DNA of 46,117 nucleotides, taken from the NCBI GenBank assembly GCA_049613665.1, contig JBMZCV010000016.1, forward strand, positions 1-46,117, written 5' to 3'. This document shows, in pieces, positions 6,302 through 15,359 of this stretch (position 1 is its first letter; the number at the start of each line of letters is the position of its first letter). Made by a program: the position numbers and the translations under genes. This stretch comes from JBMZCV01 sp049613665. Lineage in GTDB: Bacteria; Bacteroidota; Bacteroidia; Chitinophagales; UBA2359. The notes beneath the pieces are model-generated. The model saw only the letters and a program-made list of their open reading frames with translations. It was not told where the DNA came from and did no database searches.

Positions 6302-8698
6302 ATGAATACAAAAAGAACATTCCTTTTTTTACTTTTCGCTATGTTCTCTTGCTTTGGCCTAATGGCTCAAAACTGTGGCGAAAATGAAGTAGAACTTACT
6401 ATTTCCATTATACCAGACGACTATCCGCAAGAAACTTCTTGGACATTGACTAGTGCAAGTGGCGACCTCATCACTAATGGCACAATAGAAGGCGAAACAG
6501 TTTGCATTTCTTCCGAATCTTGTGTTGTATTTACAATTACCGACCAAGTAGGCGACGGCATATGCTGCGGCTATGGTTTAGGTAGTTATTCTTTAGCACT
6601 CGATGGTGCTATTATTGCCGAAGGTGGAGATTTTAGCTATTCGGCCAGTCATCAAATTGCTTGTCAAGAAGGGCAGACTTGCGACTCTGCTTTTGCGGTA
6701 GAAGAAGGCTCACATACAGCCGAAAATACCGAAATATGGTACAGATTTACACCTACCGAAACAGGCCAATATTCTTTAACAGCTTGTGGCAATGACTGTA
6801 ATACTGCAATGTGGGTGTATGATTATTGTGCTGGTTTAGACTGGCAAAACAACCAAGAAGCGGCTATTTATTATTCTATAAAAGGCTGTGGAACGGCTGG
6901 CGAAGGAGCTACTTTAAACACTATCTTTGAAGGTGGCGAAATTTATTGGATACGCATTGGCGACCTTGATGGCGATTGCGGAATGGCTGCTATCAATTGG
7001 GAATTGAGCTTTTTAGGAGCTATTAGTGGTTGTACTGACCCTGATGCTTGCACATTCAATCCATTGGCTACTATCAGCGACCCAACAGAATGTTTCTATT
7101 ATCCTAGTGAAAACTGTTCGACTGACTTACCCGATTTAATTGTTTTGGAAGAAGATATTATAAATACCTTGCAAATTAGCACTCGAAACAATGACAATGA
7201 TTGTTTTATTGAAGAAGGTTGTTTTTCTGGCTATGGCTCACGACAAATCTTAGAGTTTGCAACACATATCGAAAACATCGGAACGGCAGATTACTACATC
7301 GGTGAAGTGCCTTCTAATCCAGATGAGTCAAATAATCAATTTGAATTTGACCCTTGCCACGGACACTGGCACTATGAAGGCTATGCCGAATATATTTTGT
7401 TTGACGAAGAAGGGCAAGCCATTCCTATTGGTTTCAAAAACGGCTTTTGCGTCATGGATTTAGATTGTAGTATGAATGGCGGAAACCCAAAATTTGGCTG
7501 TGGAACACAAGGTATTTCGGCTGGTTGTGGTGATATTTACTGGGTAGGTCTCGACTGCCAATGGATAGACATAACCGATGTTGAAGAAGGCTTTTATTCT
7601 TTGGTAGTTCGTGTCAATTGGGATCAAACACCTGATGTTTTGGGAAGACCAGAAGTAACATATAGCAATAATTGGGCTCAGGTTTGTTTTGACTTAACAA
7701 GAGATGCGTCTGGCTATCCAAGCATCGAACTAACCGAACCTTGCGAAGCTTACACAGATTGTACGGGTGAATTATATGGCGATGCTCAAATAGATTGCAA
7801 TGGTATTTGCAATGGTGGCACACTTACGGGCGACCTTGACGCAAATAGTTTATATGAAGATAATGATGCTTTGTTGTATATGGCTGACATTCTGAATAGT
7901 GAATTAACAATATCTTCTTGCAATGACTTAGATGATAGCGGCTATATTTCGATTTATGACGCTGCTTTGATGCTCGATTGTAGCCATCAGCAAGCAGAAG
8001 GAAATATCGGTGGAAATGACAAATGTGAGTTTCCAAGAGGCATTTACAACGAGCAAGATAGCGTAGCTTTGCGAATTGGTGCAATAGATTTCACAAATAA
8101 TACGGTTGATATTGAAATGAAAAATCCTGATGCTCATATCGTTGCTTATCAATTTGAAATGAGCGGCTTAACGATTTCAAATACTGAAAATTTAGCTGTT
8201 ACAGATGATTTAGTAATGCAAACAGAAGCAAATGCAGCAGGAATTGTTATCGGTCTAGGCATCAATTATTTACCGATTCAGAAACAAACAGATTTTACAC
8301 CTTTTATACGTTTGCACTTTAGCGATATGGATAGTGAAATTTGTATCGCAGCAATTCACGAAGTTGTGAATATTGGCTTTGAAACAATTTTTGTTAGCAT
8401 AGATACTGAAGGACAATGTTTGGCAACAAATGTAGGTATTGGCGATAAAAACGAACAGTCAGCGATTAGCTTGTATCCAAATCCTTTTGCTGGTGAAACA
8501 ACTTTGTATATCGACCAAAGCAAAACCACCGCTTTTCAGTTGGTTATCAGCGATATTAGTGGCAGAACAGTTCGCACTATCAACAATATTACGGATAAAT
8601 CAGTTGTTATTGAACAAAACAATTTGACAACAGGTGTTTATTTCTATCAACTTATTGGCGAAAATGCAAATTATTCGGGCAAAATGGTGATAAAATAG
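6302..8698 (+). CDS. T9SS-exported lysyl-oxidase-domain protein
   Basis: This 798-residue secreted protein starts with a signal peptide (about residues 1-22). Next come Cys-rich regions, a GCTDPDACTFNP repeat near 243, and a lysyl oxidase domain at roughly 276-470. The copper site is CHGHWH with His353, 355 and 357. Lys379 in GFKNGFC and Tyr413 in DIYWVGLDC align with the two residues that form the LTQ cofactor of human LOX. The block DCQWIDITDV (418-427) is shared with animal LOX. Dockerin-like Ca-binding repeats follow at 510-560 (DLDANSLYEDND and DLDDSGYISIYD). A beta domain comes next, and the T9SS type A sorting domain begins at LYPNPF (724). Expected chemistry is oxidative deamination of lysine side chains to allysine, cross-linking extracellular protein. 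The gene stands alone after a terminator. Confidence 0.9.
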   Translation: MNTKRTFLFLLFAMFSCFGLMAQNCGENEVELTISIIPDDYPQETSWTLTSASGDLITNGTIEGETVCISSESCVVFTITDQVGDGICCGYGLGSYSLALDGAIIAEGGDFSYSASHQIACQEGQTCDSAFAVEEGSHTAENTEIWYRFTPTETGQYSLTACGNDCNTAMWVYDYCAGLDWQNNQEAAIYYSIKGCGTAGEGATLNTIFEGGEIYWIRIGDLDGDCGMAAINWELSFLGAISGCTDPDACTFNPLATISDPTECFYYPSENCSTDLPDLIVLEEDIINTLQISTRNNDNDCFIEEGCFSGYGSRQILEFATHIENIGTADYYIGEVPSNPDESNNQFEFDPCHGHWHYEGYAEYILFDEEGQAIPIGFKNGFCVMDLDCSMNGGNPKFGCGTQGISAGCGDIYWVGLDCQWIDITDVEEGFYSLVVRVNWDQTPDVLGRPEVTYSNNWAQVCFDLTRDASGYPSIELTEPCEAYTDCTGELYGDAQIDCNGICNGGTLTGDLDANSLYEDNDALLYMADILNSELTISSCNDLDDSGYISIYDAALMLDCSHQQAEGNIGGNDKCEFPRGIYNEQDSVALRIGAIDFTNNTVDIEMKNPDAHIVAYQFEMSGLTISNTENLAVTDDLVMQTEANAAGIVIGLGINYLPIQKQTDFTPFIRLHFSDMDSEICIAAIHEVVNIGFETIFVSIDTEGQCLATNVGIGDKNEQSAISLYPNPFAGETTLYIDQSKTTAFQLVISDISGRTVRTINNITDKSVVIEQNNLTTGVYFYQLIGENANYSGKMVIK

Positions 8699-8732
8699 CT
8701 TATAGTTTCTTTTAGGAAAAAATAAATAGAAC

Positions 8733-8775
8733 GTGTTCTGTGGAAAAGTGATTTTTTGCAGAACACTTTTTTTTT
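8733..8775 (+). terminator. intrinsic terminator of the lysyl oxidase gene
   Basis: GTGTTCTG (8733-8740) pairs with CAGAACAC (8759-8766) and is followed by nine or more T. It lies 35 bp after the stop codon. Confidence 0.75.
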
Positions 8776-8823
8776 ATTTTTTTTGTTATAAAATCAATGA
8801 AACAGATATGACTTAAAAGCTCA

Positions 8824-8980
8824 TGCTGGTATTTATTTTCTTGTGTCAGTATTTAGATTTTAAGACTTTTTTTTAGGCTAAGACGGCCAATATTTGCTGT
8901 TTTTATAACCTATTTTACTGAAAAATAGTATATTTTCTTCCATCAAAAAATGTTTCTTTTGTTAAACCAAGAATAGCTGG
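8824..8980 (+). mobile_element. MITE-like family A element, diverged copy 3
   Basis: The core TTTAGGCTAAGACGGCCAA and the right inner arm CTGAAAAATAGTATATTTTC are present. The left inner arm is missing: the sequence goes straight from TTTTAAGAC to the core. The right flank (CTTTTGTTAAACCAAGAATAGCTG, in two parts) matches that of copy 1 and not copy 2, so copies 1 and 3 form one subfamily. No target duplication was seen. Confidence 0.6.
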
Positions 8981-9165
8981 GTATTAGCAACTCAAATAAA
9001 CTTAATTTACAATAATAACTTTTTGATAAAATTAGGCTAAAACAAATAAATTACATTTTTGAAAACTACTATTCCAACTTAGGTTAAATTATTTTTATTT
9101 AACCCAAAAACATACTCCCCTCCTCGCCTATTCAAAAAAAACTTTTATTTCATTTGATAATCAAC

Positions 9166-9173
9166 TATCTTTG
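9166..9173 (+). promoter_or_regulatory. putative fumC -7 box TATCTTTG
   Basis: TATCTTTG matches TAnnTTTG 45 nt before the fumC ATG. No good -33 TTG lies at the standard spacing. A small hairpin GGTTAAAT/ATTTAACC at 9082-9104 lies further upstream. The rest of 8981-9217 is AT-rich without another recognisable signal. Confidence 0.5.
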
Positions 9174-9217
9174 CAGACTAAATTTTAACATTCAAAAAAA
9201 CAAGATTATCTTATCGT

Positions 9218-10615
9218 ATGGAATATAGAATCGAAAAAGACAGCATAGGCGAAATACAAGTGCCTGCCGACAAATATTGGGCAGCACAAACACAACGCTC
9301 CATTCAAAACTTCAAAATCGGTACGCAACGTATGCCTATCGAAGTCATTTATGCTTTCGCTACCCTAAAAAAAGCAGCCGCTTACACCAATGTCGCTTGT
9401 GCCAATTTTCCGACCGAAAAAGCAGATTTGATAGCTAAAGTTTGCGACGAAATAGAAGCAGGAAAGTTAGATTCTCAATTTCCGTTGGTAGTTTGGCAAA
9501 CAGGCTCTGGTACTCAAAGCAATATGAATGTCAATGAAGTAATTGCCAATCGTGGACACGTTTTGAATGGCGGTTCTTTGCTCGACAAAAAGAAATTTTT
9601 GCACCCAAACGATGATGTAAACAAATCTCAATCGTCAAACGATACTTTTCCTACGGCGATGCACATTGCAGCTTATCGCCTCCTCGCTCAAAACACCATT
9701 CCAAACGTAGAAGCTTTGCGAGACACTTTGGCTAAAAAATCTGCCGAATTGATGAATGTCGTAAAAATCGGCCGTACGCACTTCATGGACGCTACGCCTA
9801 TCACACTTGGGCAAGAGTTTTCTGGCTATGTCTCTCAACTCAATCACGCCTTAAAAGCTATCCGCAATTCTTTGGCTCACTTGTCGGAATTGGCTTTGGG
9901 TGGAACTGCCGTTGGCACAGGATTGAACACACCGCCAAAATATGCAGAAACCGTAGCAGCAAAAATAGCTGAATTTACGGGTTTGCCATTCGTGACAGCC
10001 GAAAACAAATTTGAAGCTCTTGCGGCTCACGATGCTATCGTAGAGACTTCTGGTGCTTTGAAAACTTTAGCTGTTAGTTTGATGAAAATAGGAAACGACA
10101 TCAGAATGCTATCTTCTGGCCCACGAAGCGGCATTGGCGAAATCGTTATTCCAGCCAACGAGCCAGGTTCTTCTATCATGCCAGGCAAAGTAAATCCGAC
10201 GCAATCGGAAGCTTTGACAATGGTGTGTGCTCAAGTGATGGGCAACGATGTAGCGATAAATGTAGGTGGTTGCACAGGACATTTTGAGCTAAATGTTTTC
10301 AAACCTATGATGATTTTCAACTTGCTGATGTCGGCACGTTTATTGGGCGATGCTGCGGCTAGTTTCAACGAAAATTGTGCAAAAGGCATTCAAGCCAATC
10401 AAAAGCGAATTACGGAAAATTTAAACAATTCTTTGATGCTCGTGACGGCTCTAAACTTACATATCGGCTACGACAAAGCGGCAAAGATTGCGAAAAAAGC
10501 CTACAAAGAAGATACAACTTTGAAAAAAGCAGCTATCGAATTGGGCTATCTTACTGCCGAGCAGTTTGATGCGTGGGTAGTACCTGCCAATATGGTCGGT
10601 GATTTGAATAGCTAG
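9218..10615 (+). CDS. fumC: class II fumarate hydratase
   Basis: The enzyme interconverts fumarate and malate in the TCA cycle. The class II/aspartase superfamily signature GSSIMPGKVNP is at residues 317-327 and carries the mobile-loop catalytic serine. The substrate-binding segments SGTQSNMN (97-104), HPNDDVNKSQSSND (129-142) and GRTH (185-188) are all intact. Aspartases share this fold, but the N-terminal DSIGEIQVPADKYWAAQTQRS region and QTGSGTQSNMN fit fumarase. The length of 465 residues is typical. It is followed after 80 bp by purU, with an intrinsic terminator between, so the two are probably separate transcripts. Confidence 0.97.
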   Translation: MEYRIEKDSIGEIQVPADKYWAAQTQRSIQNFKIGTQRMPIEVIYAFATLKKAAAYTNVACANFPTEKADLIAKVCDEIEAGKLDSQFPLVVWQTGSGTQSNMNVNEVIANRGHVLNGGSLLDKKKFLHPNDDVNKSQSSNDTFPTAMHIAAYRLLAQNTIPNVEALRDTLAKKSAELMNVVKIGRTHFMDATPITLGQEFSGYVSQLNHALKAIRNSLAHLSELALGGTAVGTGLNTPPKYAETVAAKIAEFTGLPFVTAENKFEALAAHDAIVETSGALKTLAVSLMKIGNDIRMLSSGPRSGIGEIVIPANEPGSSIMPGKVNPTQSEALTMVCAQVMGNDVAINVGGCTGHFELNVFKPMMIFNLLMSARLLGDAAASFNENCAKGIQANQKRITENLNNSLMLVTALNLHIGYDKAAKIAKKAYKEDTTLKKAAIELGYLTAEQFDAWVVPANMVGDLNS

Positions 10616-10650
10616 TTTTCTGATTTTTTTAAAATAATTTTATTCTGAAG

Positions 10651-10687
10651 TCCGAAAAAATGATAGCTGTTTTTTCGGATTTTTTTT
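10651..10687 (+). terminator. fumC terminator
   Basis: TCCGAAAAAA (10651-10660) pairs perfectly with TTTTTTCGGA (10670-10679), followed by seven or more T. It ends about 10 bp before the purU start, leaving purU almost no leader outside it. Confidence 0.8.
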
Positions 10688-10697
10688 AATACAAGAA

Positions 10698-11543
10698 ATG
10701 AAAAAAACAAATAACACACACATTTTATTGATAGATTGTGCCGACAAAGTTGGTTTAATTTATAAAATAACAGAACTTTTATTTAAAAATAATTTAAACA
10801 TCATAAAAAATGATGAGTTTGTAGATAAACAAAAGAAGCATTTTTTTATGCGTACTGAGTTTTCTGGCAAAATAGCTCATCAAAAACTTGTTGAGGAATT
10901 AGAAACACTTTTGCCAAAAAATGCTAATATCAAACTCAATCCTCAAAAAAAGAAAGATATTGTTATTTTGGCTACAAAAGAACATCACTGTTTGGGCGAT
11001 TTGCTCATTCGATATGCTTATGATGAGTTGAACGCCAATGTTTTGGCCGTTATCAGCAATCACAATACTTTGCAGCCTTTGGTGGCTAAATTTGGCATTC
11101 CATTTCATTATATTTCGCATCAGCACAAAAGCCGTGACGAACATGAAGCGGCTGTTTTGAAAGCTTTGGCCATTTATGAGCCAGAATATTTAGTGTTGGC
11201 AAAGTATATGCGTATTCTAAATGCCAATTTCGTAAAGCATTACAACAATAGAATTATCAATATTCATCATTCGTTTTTGCCTGCTTTTATTGGAGCAAGG
11301 CCATATCAGCAAGCATTTGAACGAGGTGTTAAAATCATTGGAGCTACGGCACATTTCGTAAACGACGATTTAGATGAAGGCCCTATTATTGCTCAAAAAG
11401 TGATAGAAGTAAATCACAGATATTCGGCAAGCGACATGGCAAGAGCTGGCCGTGATGGCGAAAAAATTGTGTTGGCTCATGCTTTAAAATTGGTTTTTCA
11501 AGACCGAGTTTTTATTCATGGCAATAAAACGATTATTTTTTAG
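10698..11543 (+). CDS. purU: formyltetrahydrofolate deformylase
   Basis: PurU hydrolyses 10-formyl-THF to THF and formate, balancing one-carbon pools and feeding formate to purine synthesis. The N-terminal 80 residues form an ACT domain. The formyltransferase-like domain follows, with the catalytic triad Asn188, His190 and Asp226 in NIHHSFLPAF and NDDLDEGPII. The 38-residue spacing from Asn to Asp equals that of the GART family. The ACT domain distinguishes it from PurN. The length of 281 is normal. The start codon is only 10 bp beyond the fumC terminator's T run. Confidence 0.95.
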   Translation: MKKTNNTHILLIDCADKVGLIYKITELLFKNNLNIIKNDEFVDKQKKHFFMRTEFSGKIAHQKLVEELETLLPKNANIKLNPQKKKDIVILATKEHHCLGDLLIRYAYDELNANVLAVISNHNTLQPLVAKFGIPFHYISHQHKSRDEHEAAVLKALAIYEPEYLVLAKYMRILNANFVKHYNNRIINIHHSFLPAFIGARPYQQAFERGVKIIGATAHFVNDDLDEGPIIAQKVIEVNHRYSASDMARAGRDGEKIVLAHALKLVFQDRVFIHGNKTIIF

Positions 11544-11570
11544 GCGAAAAGCAATTTTTCTATATAAACA

Positions 11571-11618
11571 AAAACGTCTTTTCATTTTCATAAAGAGAGA
11601 AAATGAAAAGACGTTTTT
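11571..11618. terminator. bidirectional terminator between purU and pyk
   Basis: A perfect 19-bp stem (11571-11589 with 11599-11617) has a 9-nt loop. A/T runs on both sides make it functional for both convergent genes. Confidence 0.85.
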
Positions 11619-11651
11619 ATGTAAAAAAATATTACAATTTGCAAAACAAAA

Positions 11652-13079
11652 TTAATGAATATGACTAACTTTTATGGTATTCGTTCTTCCTCTTTCGTGC
11701 AAAGGCATACTTCCTGTATTAATCACAAAATCATCTTGTTTTATCAACTCAAGGTTTCTTAAAATCTGTTGCACATCGCTAATTGTGTCATCTGTACTCA
11801 CAAATTTTGTATAGTGAAAAGCACGCACTCCCCACACTAAACTCACCGTTTTCAAAAGTTCTATACTTTCCGTAAAAATAAAAATATTGGCTTTAGGGCG
11901 AAAACTCGATAGCAAGAAAGCCGTATATCCCGATTTTGTCATGCCAATAATACCTTTAGCACCTACATTTTTGGCAAGATTACAAGCCGTATAACAAACA
12001 GCATCTGAAACAAAAGTATTTGACTTTTGATTTGGTTGTTGTCCTACATTATAAATATCGTCTTCTTTCTCAATAGTTTTTATCACCTTTTTCATCGTCG
12101 AAATAACCTTCACAGGATGTTTTCCAACTGCTGTTTCGCCACTCAACATTAGAGCATCCGCACCATTAAAAATAGCTGTTGCAATATCAGTCACCTCCGC
12201 TCTTGTAGGCGAAGCATTTTGTATCATACTTTCCATCATTTGCGTAGCGATAATAACAGGTTTGGCAGCATTGACACATTTTCTGACCAATTCTTTTTGA
12301 ATAGTTGGTATCTGTTCGAGTGGCATTTCTACCCCCAAATCGCCACGAGCCACCATAATCGCATCGGCAGCATGAATAATCGCATCAATATTTTTGAGTG
12401 CTTGCGGCTTTTCTATTTTTGCAATTACACGAGCAGCATGTTGTTTGTAGTCAATCATACCTTTTAGTCTCAAAATTTCGTCGGCTGTTCTCACAAACGA
12501 TAAAGCAATCCAATTGATTTGATGCTCCAAAATAAATTTTAGGTCATTGATGTCTTTGGGTGTTAAGGCTGGCGAAGAAACATTTGTATTGGGTAAGTTT
12601 ACACCTTTTTTCGAAGAAATAAAACCACCATAAATCACTTTTGCAGTCAGTTTATCAATGCCATTCGTAGTTGTAACTTGAAGTTCGATTTTGCCATCAT
12701 CAATCAAAATTTTGTCACCACTTTTCACATCCATTGCTAGTTCGCTATAAGTAATATAAAAGCGTTTGGCCGTACTAACACACTCTCGAGTTGTCAGCTC
12801 TATGATGTCATTTTTTTTTATCTCTACCTTGTTATTTTCTACCTCTCCAAGTCGAATTTTTGGCCCTTGCAAATCTGCTAAAATACCAACATTTCCCTTT
12901 TTTTCATTATTAATTTCATGAATCAAATTAATTACCTTTTCATGTTCTTCATGTGTGCCATGCGAAAAATTGAGCCGAAAAACATTTACACCTGCATTAA
13001 TAAGTTCTAACAACATTTTTTTATTATTGCTAGAAGGCCCAATCGTAGCAACAATTTTGGTTTTTGTAAAGTTTGTCAT
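11652..13079 (-). CDS. pyk: pyruvate kinase
   Basis: Pyruvate kinase transfers phosphate from phosphoenolpyruvate to ADP, the last step of glycolysis. Motifs are KIVATIGPSS at the N-terminus, RLNFSHG (35-41), ADLQGPKIR (68-76), the signature IAKIEKPQAL (219-228) with the catalytic lysine, MVARGDLGVE (242-251) and ATQMMESM. The C-terminal regulatory domain is present and ends TGSMPLHERGRTNTIKV. At 475 residues it has the bacterial core length, without the extra C-terminal PEP-synthase-like domain seen in some Gram-positive enzymes. It is convergent with purU; upstream lies MITE copy 4. Confidence 0.97.
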   Translation of the reverse strand: MTNFTKTKIVATIGPSSNNKKMLLELINAGVNVFRLNFSHGTHEEHEKVINLIHEINNEKKGNVGILADLQGPKIRLGEVENNKVEIKKNDIIELTTRECVSTAKRFYITYSELAMDVKSGDKILIDDGKIELQVTTTNGIDKLTAKVIYGGFISSKKGVNLPNTNVSSPALTPKDINDLKFILEHQINWIALSFVRTADEILRLKGMIDYKQHAARVIAKIEKPQALKNIDAIIHAADAIMVARGDLGVEMPLEQIPTIQKELVRKCVNAAKPVIIATQMMESMIQNASPTRAEVTDIATAIFNGADALMLSGETAVGKHPVKVISTMKKVIKTIEKEDDIYNVGQQPNQKSNTFVSDAVCYTACNLAKNVGAKGIIGMTKSGYTAFLLSSFRPKANIFIFTESIELLKTVSLVWGVRAFHYTKFVSTDDTISDVQQILRNLELIKQDDFVINTGSMPLHERGRTNTIKVSHIH

Positions 13080-13204
13080 TTATGAGTTTTTTATATTGTA
13101 AAATATTCTTAAATTTTGTTGTTGTTTTTCGAAAACAATATGCCTTATTATTTGCTGAAACCTGTTTTTTCACATATCAAGCTTTCTTTTTGATACTTAA
13201 ATAA

Positions 13205-13386
13205 CAATGATTCTGACATTTTTATAACAATTTTCAGTTGAATAAAAAAATACCTTTTAGTAAGGGAAACATACTATTTTTCAGTTCAAAAGCTATAAAA
13301 TTTGCAAATAGTGGCCACCTTAGCCTAAAAAAAATTAGTATGTTTAAGCCTTTGATAAAAAAAATGTATAAATGTCCGAACTATTG
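13205..13386 (-). mobile_element. MITE-like family A element, copy 4 with TIRs and target duplication
   Basis: This 182-bp copy is inverted relative to copy 2 and homologous to it over its whole length. Its right end, AATGTCCGAACTATTG (13371-13386), and left end, CAATGATTCTGACATT (13205-13220), are imperfect TIRs. A 6-bp direct repeat AAATAA flanks it (13199-13204 and 13387-13392). The inner arms AAACATACTATTTTT and its complement, and the GGCTAAGGTGGCCA core, are retained. The rest of the 624-bp gap (13080-13703) shows only AT-rich DNA and the terminator at its end. Confidence 0.8.
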
Positions 13387-13641
13387 AAATAAGAAGTACC
13401 GAAAAACAGCTAAGACTCTTCAATATTATATGAAAACTCTTTTTTAATCCAAGCAAATTAATCATTTTATTCTGTTCAAACCAAGTTTTAGCCTACATAT
13501 CATTTTCTAAAGATAACATGCAAAGAAATAGTTTAGAAACGAAATTAATCAAGGTTAGCTTCAACGAAATATCGAAAAACTTACATTACACTATACTCAA
13601 TAAGATTGGTTCTCTAACAATTTAGCTTCAGTTTTAGGCAT

Positions 13642-13680
13642 AAAAAAAAGAGATGAAAAATTGAATTCATCTCTTTTTTT
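13642..13680 (-). terminator. terminator of the nDsbD-like operon
   Basis: A 15-bp stem AAAAAAAGAGATGAA (13642-13656) pairs with 13666-13680 around a 9-nt loop. In the minus direction it ends in a T run and lies 24 bp after the stop codon at 13704. Confidence 0.8.
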
Positions 13681-13703
13681 ATACGAAGTTTGTAGGAAAT
13701 TTT

Positions 13704-15149
13704 TTATTTTTTATTGCTGTTTGTAGCAAGTTGTGCGTTTTCTTGGCTCGAAACGAAAGCTAAAAAAATGATTGAAGCCACAGCCAACATCCATCTCCAC
13801 CAGCCAGCTACGTTTGTAGCACTTGCAGTATTGACTTTCGCTGTCAAATCTTGATTAAATGCAAATCGTTTTGTCTTAGGCATCAAATAACGGTCTGCAT
13901 TTGCTGCCATATATCTTACCGTTCCATTTACAGCTACATTATCTTTGAAGCGAATATTTCTTTTGAAAGTAACTTGATGTGTATAGCGATTTACTTGCTT
14001 ATCAAAAACTCTATCATAATCATTTCGCAAGTTGCCTTCTTCCATTATCTTTTCATCTACAAACTCAATATTTTCGTTAGTATCAAAAACAAGCGTTGCA
14101 GGAAAAGGCCCTTTACCATCATTTTCTTTAGAATAAATATACCAATTATCATCAATAGAAGCCGTAGCGACAAGCTCGTAAGTGCCATTTTTCAAATCAA
14201 CCATATTAAAATTCCATTTTACAGGGTCAATATATGGTTTTGCTTTTGCTTTCTGCTTGTCAGTTTTTGAAGCATCAATTTTTGCTTCTGCAATAGCTCT
14301 TTTCTCTTCTTTTACTTTTTGTTTGTTTGTTTTATTTGTCTTTTTTGCTTTTTTATCTTCCAAAAAACTCATATCCATAAAAGCGGTGATATTGCTACCC
14401 ACCATACTTTGAGAGTCATCTAAAATAATCGTTTTTTGTTGATTTAAAACATCTTCTTGCGGCAACTCAGGTAAACCATTTGCTTCTTCAAAAGATTGCA
14501 TTTCGCCTATCTTCGATACATCAATAGGTTTGTGTGGAGCAATAATAATATGTTGGTCTGGTGGTGGAATTGTTGCTCCACCGCCATATTTTTTTGCAGG
14601 TGTAATTTCAAAGTTTGGTGTACTAGATATTATCTCTTCTTTTGGAGTTTCTCTTGGTGCTGTGCTTCGAGTTTTCACCAATCGTTGTTGAGATTTCATA
14701 GATACCAAGTTGAATGTAAACTTCTCAAACTCTGGTGGCAAACATTTTTGGTTATCACAAACCATATATTCAATTTTACCCGTAATATCAACTGCGTCTC
14801 GCTTTGTTTTTACAATAGCTTGAAAAGTAACTTCCTCCGCAAATTTTCTGATATTTGTTTCGAAAGTCTCATCAAAAATATCAATCATGTCGCCTATTTC
14901 TTGCACTTCTCCTTTAAGTTCAAAATCATCTGTATTGTCAAACAAAAAGGAAGTAGGAATTGGCGGACGAGTTTCGATATGTTGAGAATATATATACCAA
15001 CTATTTTCTATTGTTGCTCTAAAAGAAAGTATGTATTCTTTATCGCTTAGTTCTTCAGCAGAAATATCCCAAGAAACAGGATTTGCTTGTTGAGCAAACA
15101 TAGAAATACTAAAAAATATACAAAATATAGGAATTAAAATATTTTTCAT
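13704..15149 (-). CDS. double nDsbD-like periplasmic protein with C-terminal membrane anchor
   Basis: After a signal peptide (about residues 1-20), two copies of an immunoglobulin-like nDsbD domain are seen, at about 24-150 and 308-432. They share WYIYS and a Y-M-x-x-x motif. The first has the redox pair Cys131 and Cys136 (CDNQKCLPPE). In the second, the aligned positions are Ala416 and Tyr421 (AANADRYLMP), so this copy cannot do thiol chemistry. A Lys/Pro-rich linker separates the domains. One hydrophobic helix (about 450-466) follows, with a short tail. Full DsbD has eight membrane helices and a thioredoxin domain, both absent here. It lies downstream of a single-domain paralogue on the same strand. 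A role in envelope thiol reduction or cytochrome maturation is inferred. Confidence 0.8.
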   Translation of the reverse strand: MKNILIPIFCIFFSISMFAQQANPVSWDISAEELSDKEYILSFRATIENSWYIYSQHIETRPPIPTSFLFDNTDDFELKGEVQEIGDMIDIFDETFETNIRKFAEEVTFQAIVKTKRDAVDITGKIEYMVCDNQKCLPPEFEKFTFNLVSMKSQQRLVKTRSTAPRETPKEEIISSTPNFEITPAKKYGGGATIPPPDQHIIIAPHKPIDVSKIGEMQSFEEANGLPELPQEDVLNQQKTIILDDSQSMVGSNITAFMDMSFLEDKKAKKTNKTNKQKVKEEKRAIAEAKIDASKTDKQKAKAKPYIDPVKWNFNMVDLKNGTYELVATASIDDNWYIYSKENDGKGPFPATLVFDTNENIEFVDEKIMEEGNLRNDYDRVFDKQVNRYTHQVTFKRNIRFKDNVAVNGTVRYMAANADRYLMPKTKRFAFNQDLTAKVNTASATNVAGWWRWMLAVASIIFLAFVSSQENAQLATNSNKK

Positions 15150-15359
15150 AATAACGAGTTTTTGAGTGGTAAGATGCTGCTCGCATTATTAACAAAAAAC
15201 AGCTTTAAATTATCTATGTAGGTTTGCATAGATATTTGGAGAGTAGAGGCAATACAATTTTGCCATCTAAGTATAAAGCTTTCCTTTTTGCCAAAGGTTA
15301 GATGTAATGCTTTCGGAGCCATAAATAATACCAAACTTGTGTTAAGAAAATGTTTGTGT

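Noticed and set aside
7257..8627. Several 60-85-residue ORFs in other frames of the lysyl oxidase gene
   Set aside because: They are shadows of a long, well-supported coding frame with no family pattern.
9020..9060. Fifth family A copy suggested by TTAGGCTAAAAC
   Set aside because: Only about ten bases match the core and no arms are present.
13704..15149. Truncated full-length DsbD caused by a frameshift
   Set aside because: No DsbD membrane or thioredoxin coding sequence continues downstream; a terminator follows 24 bp after the stop, so the short form looks genuine.
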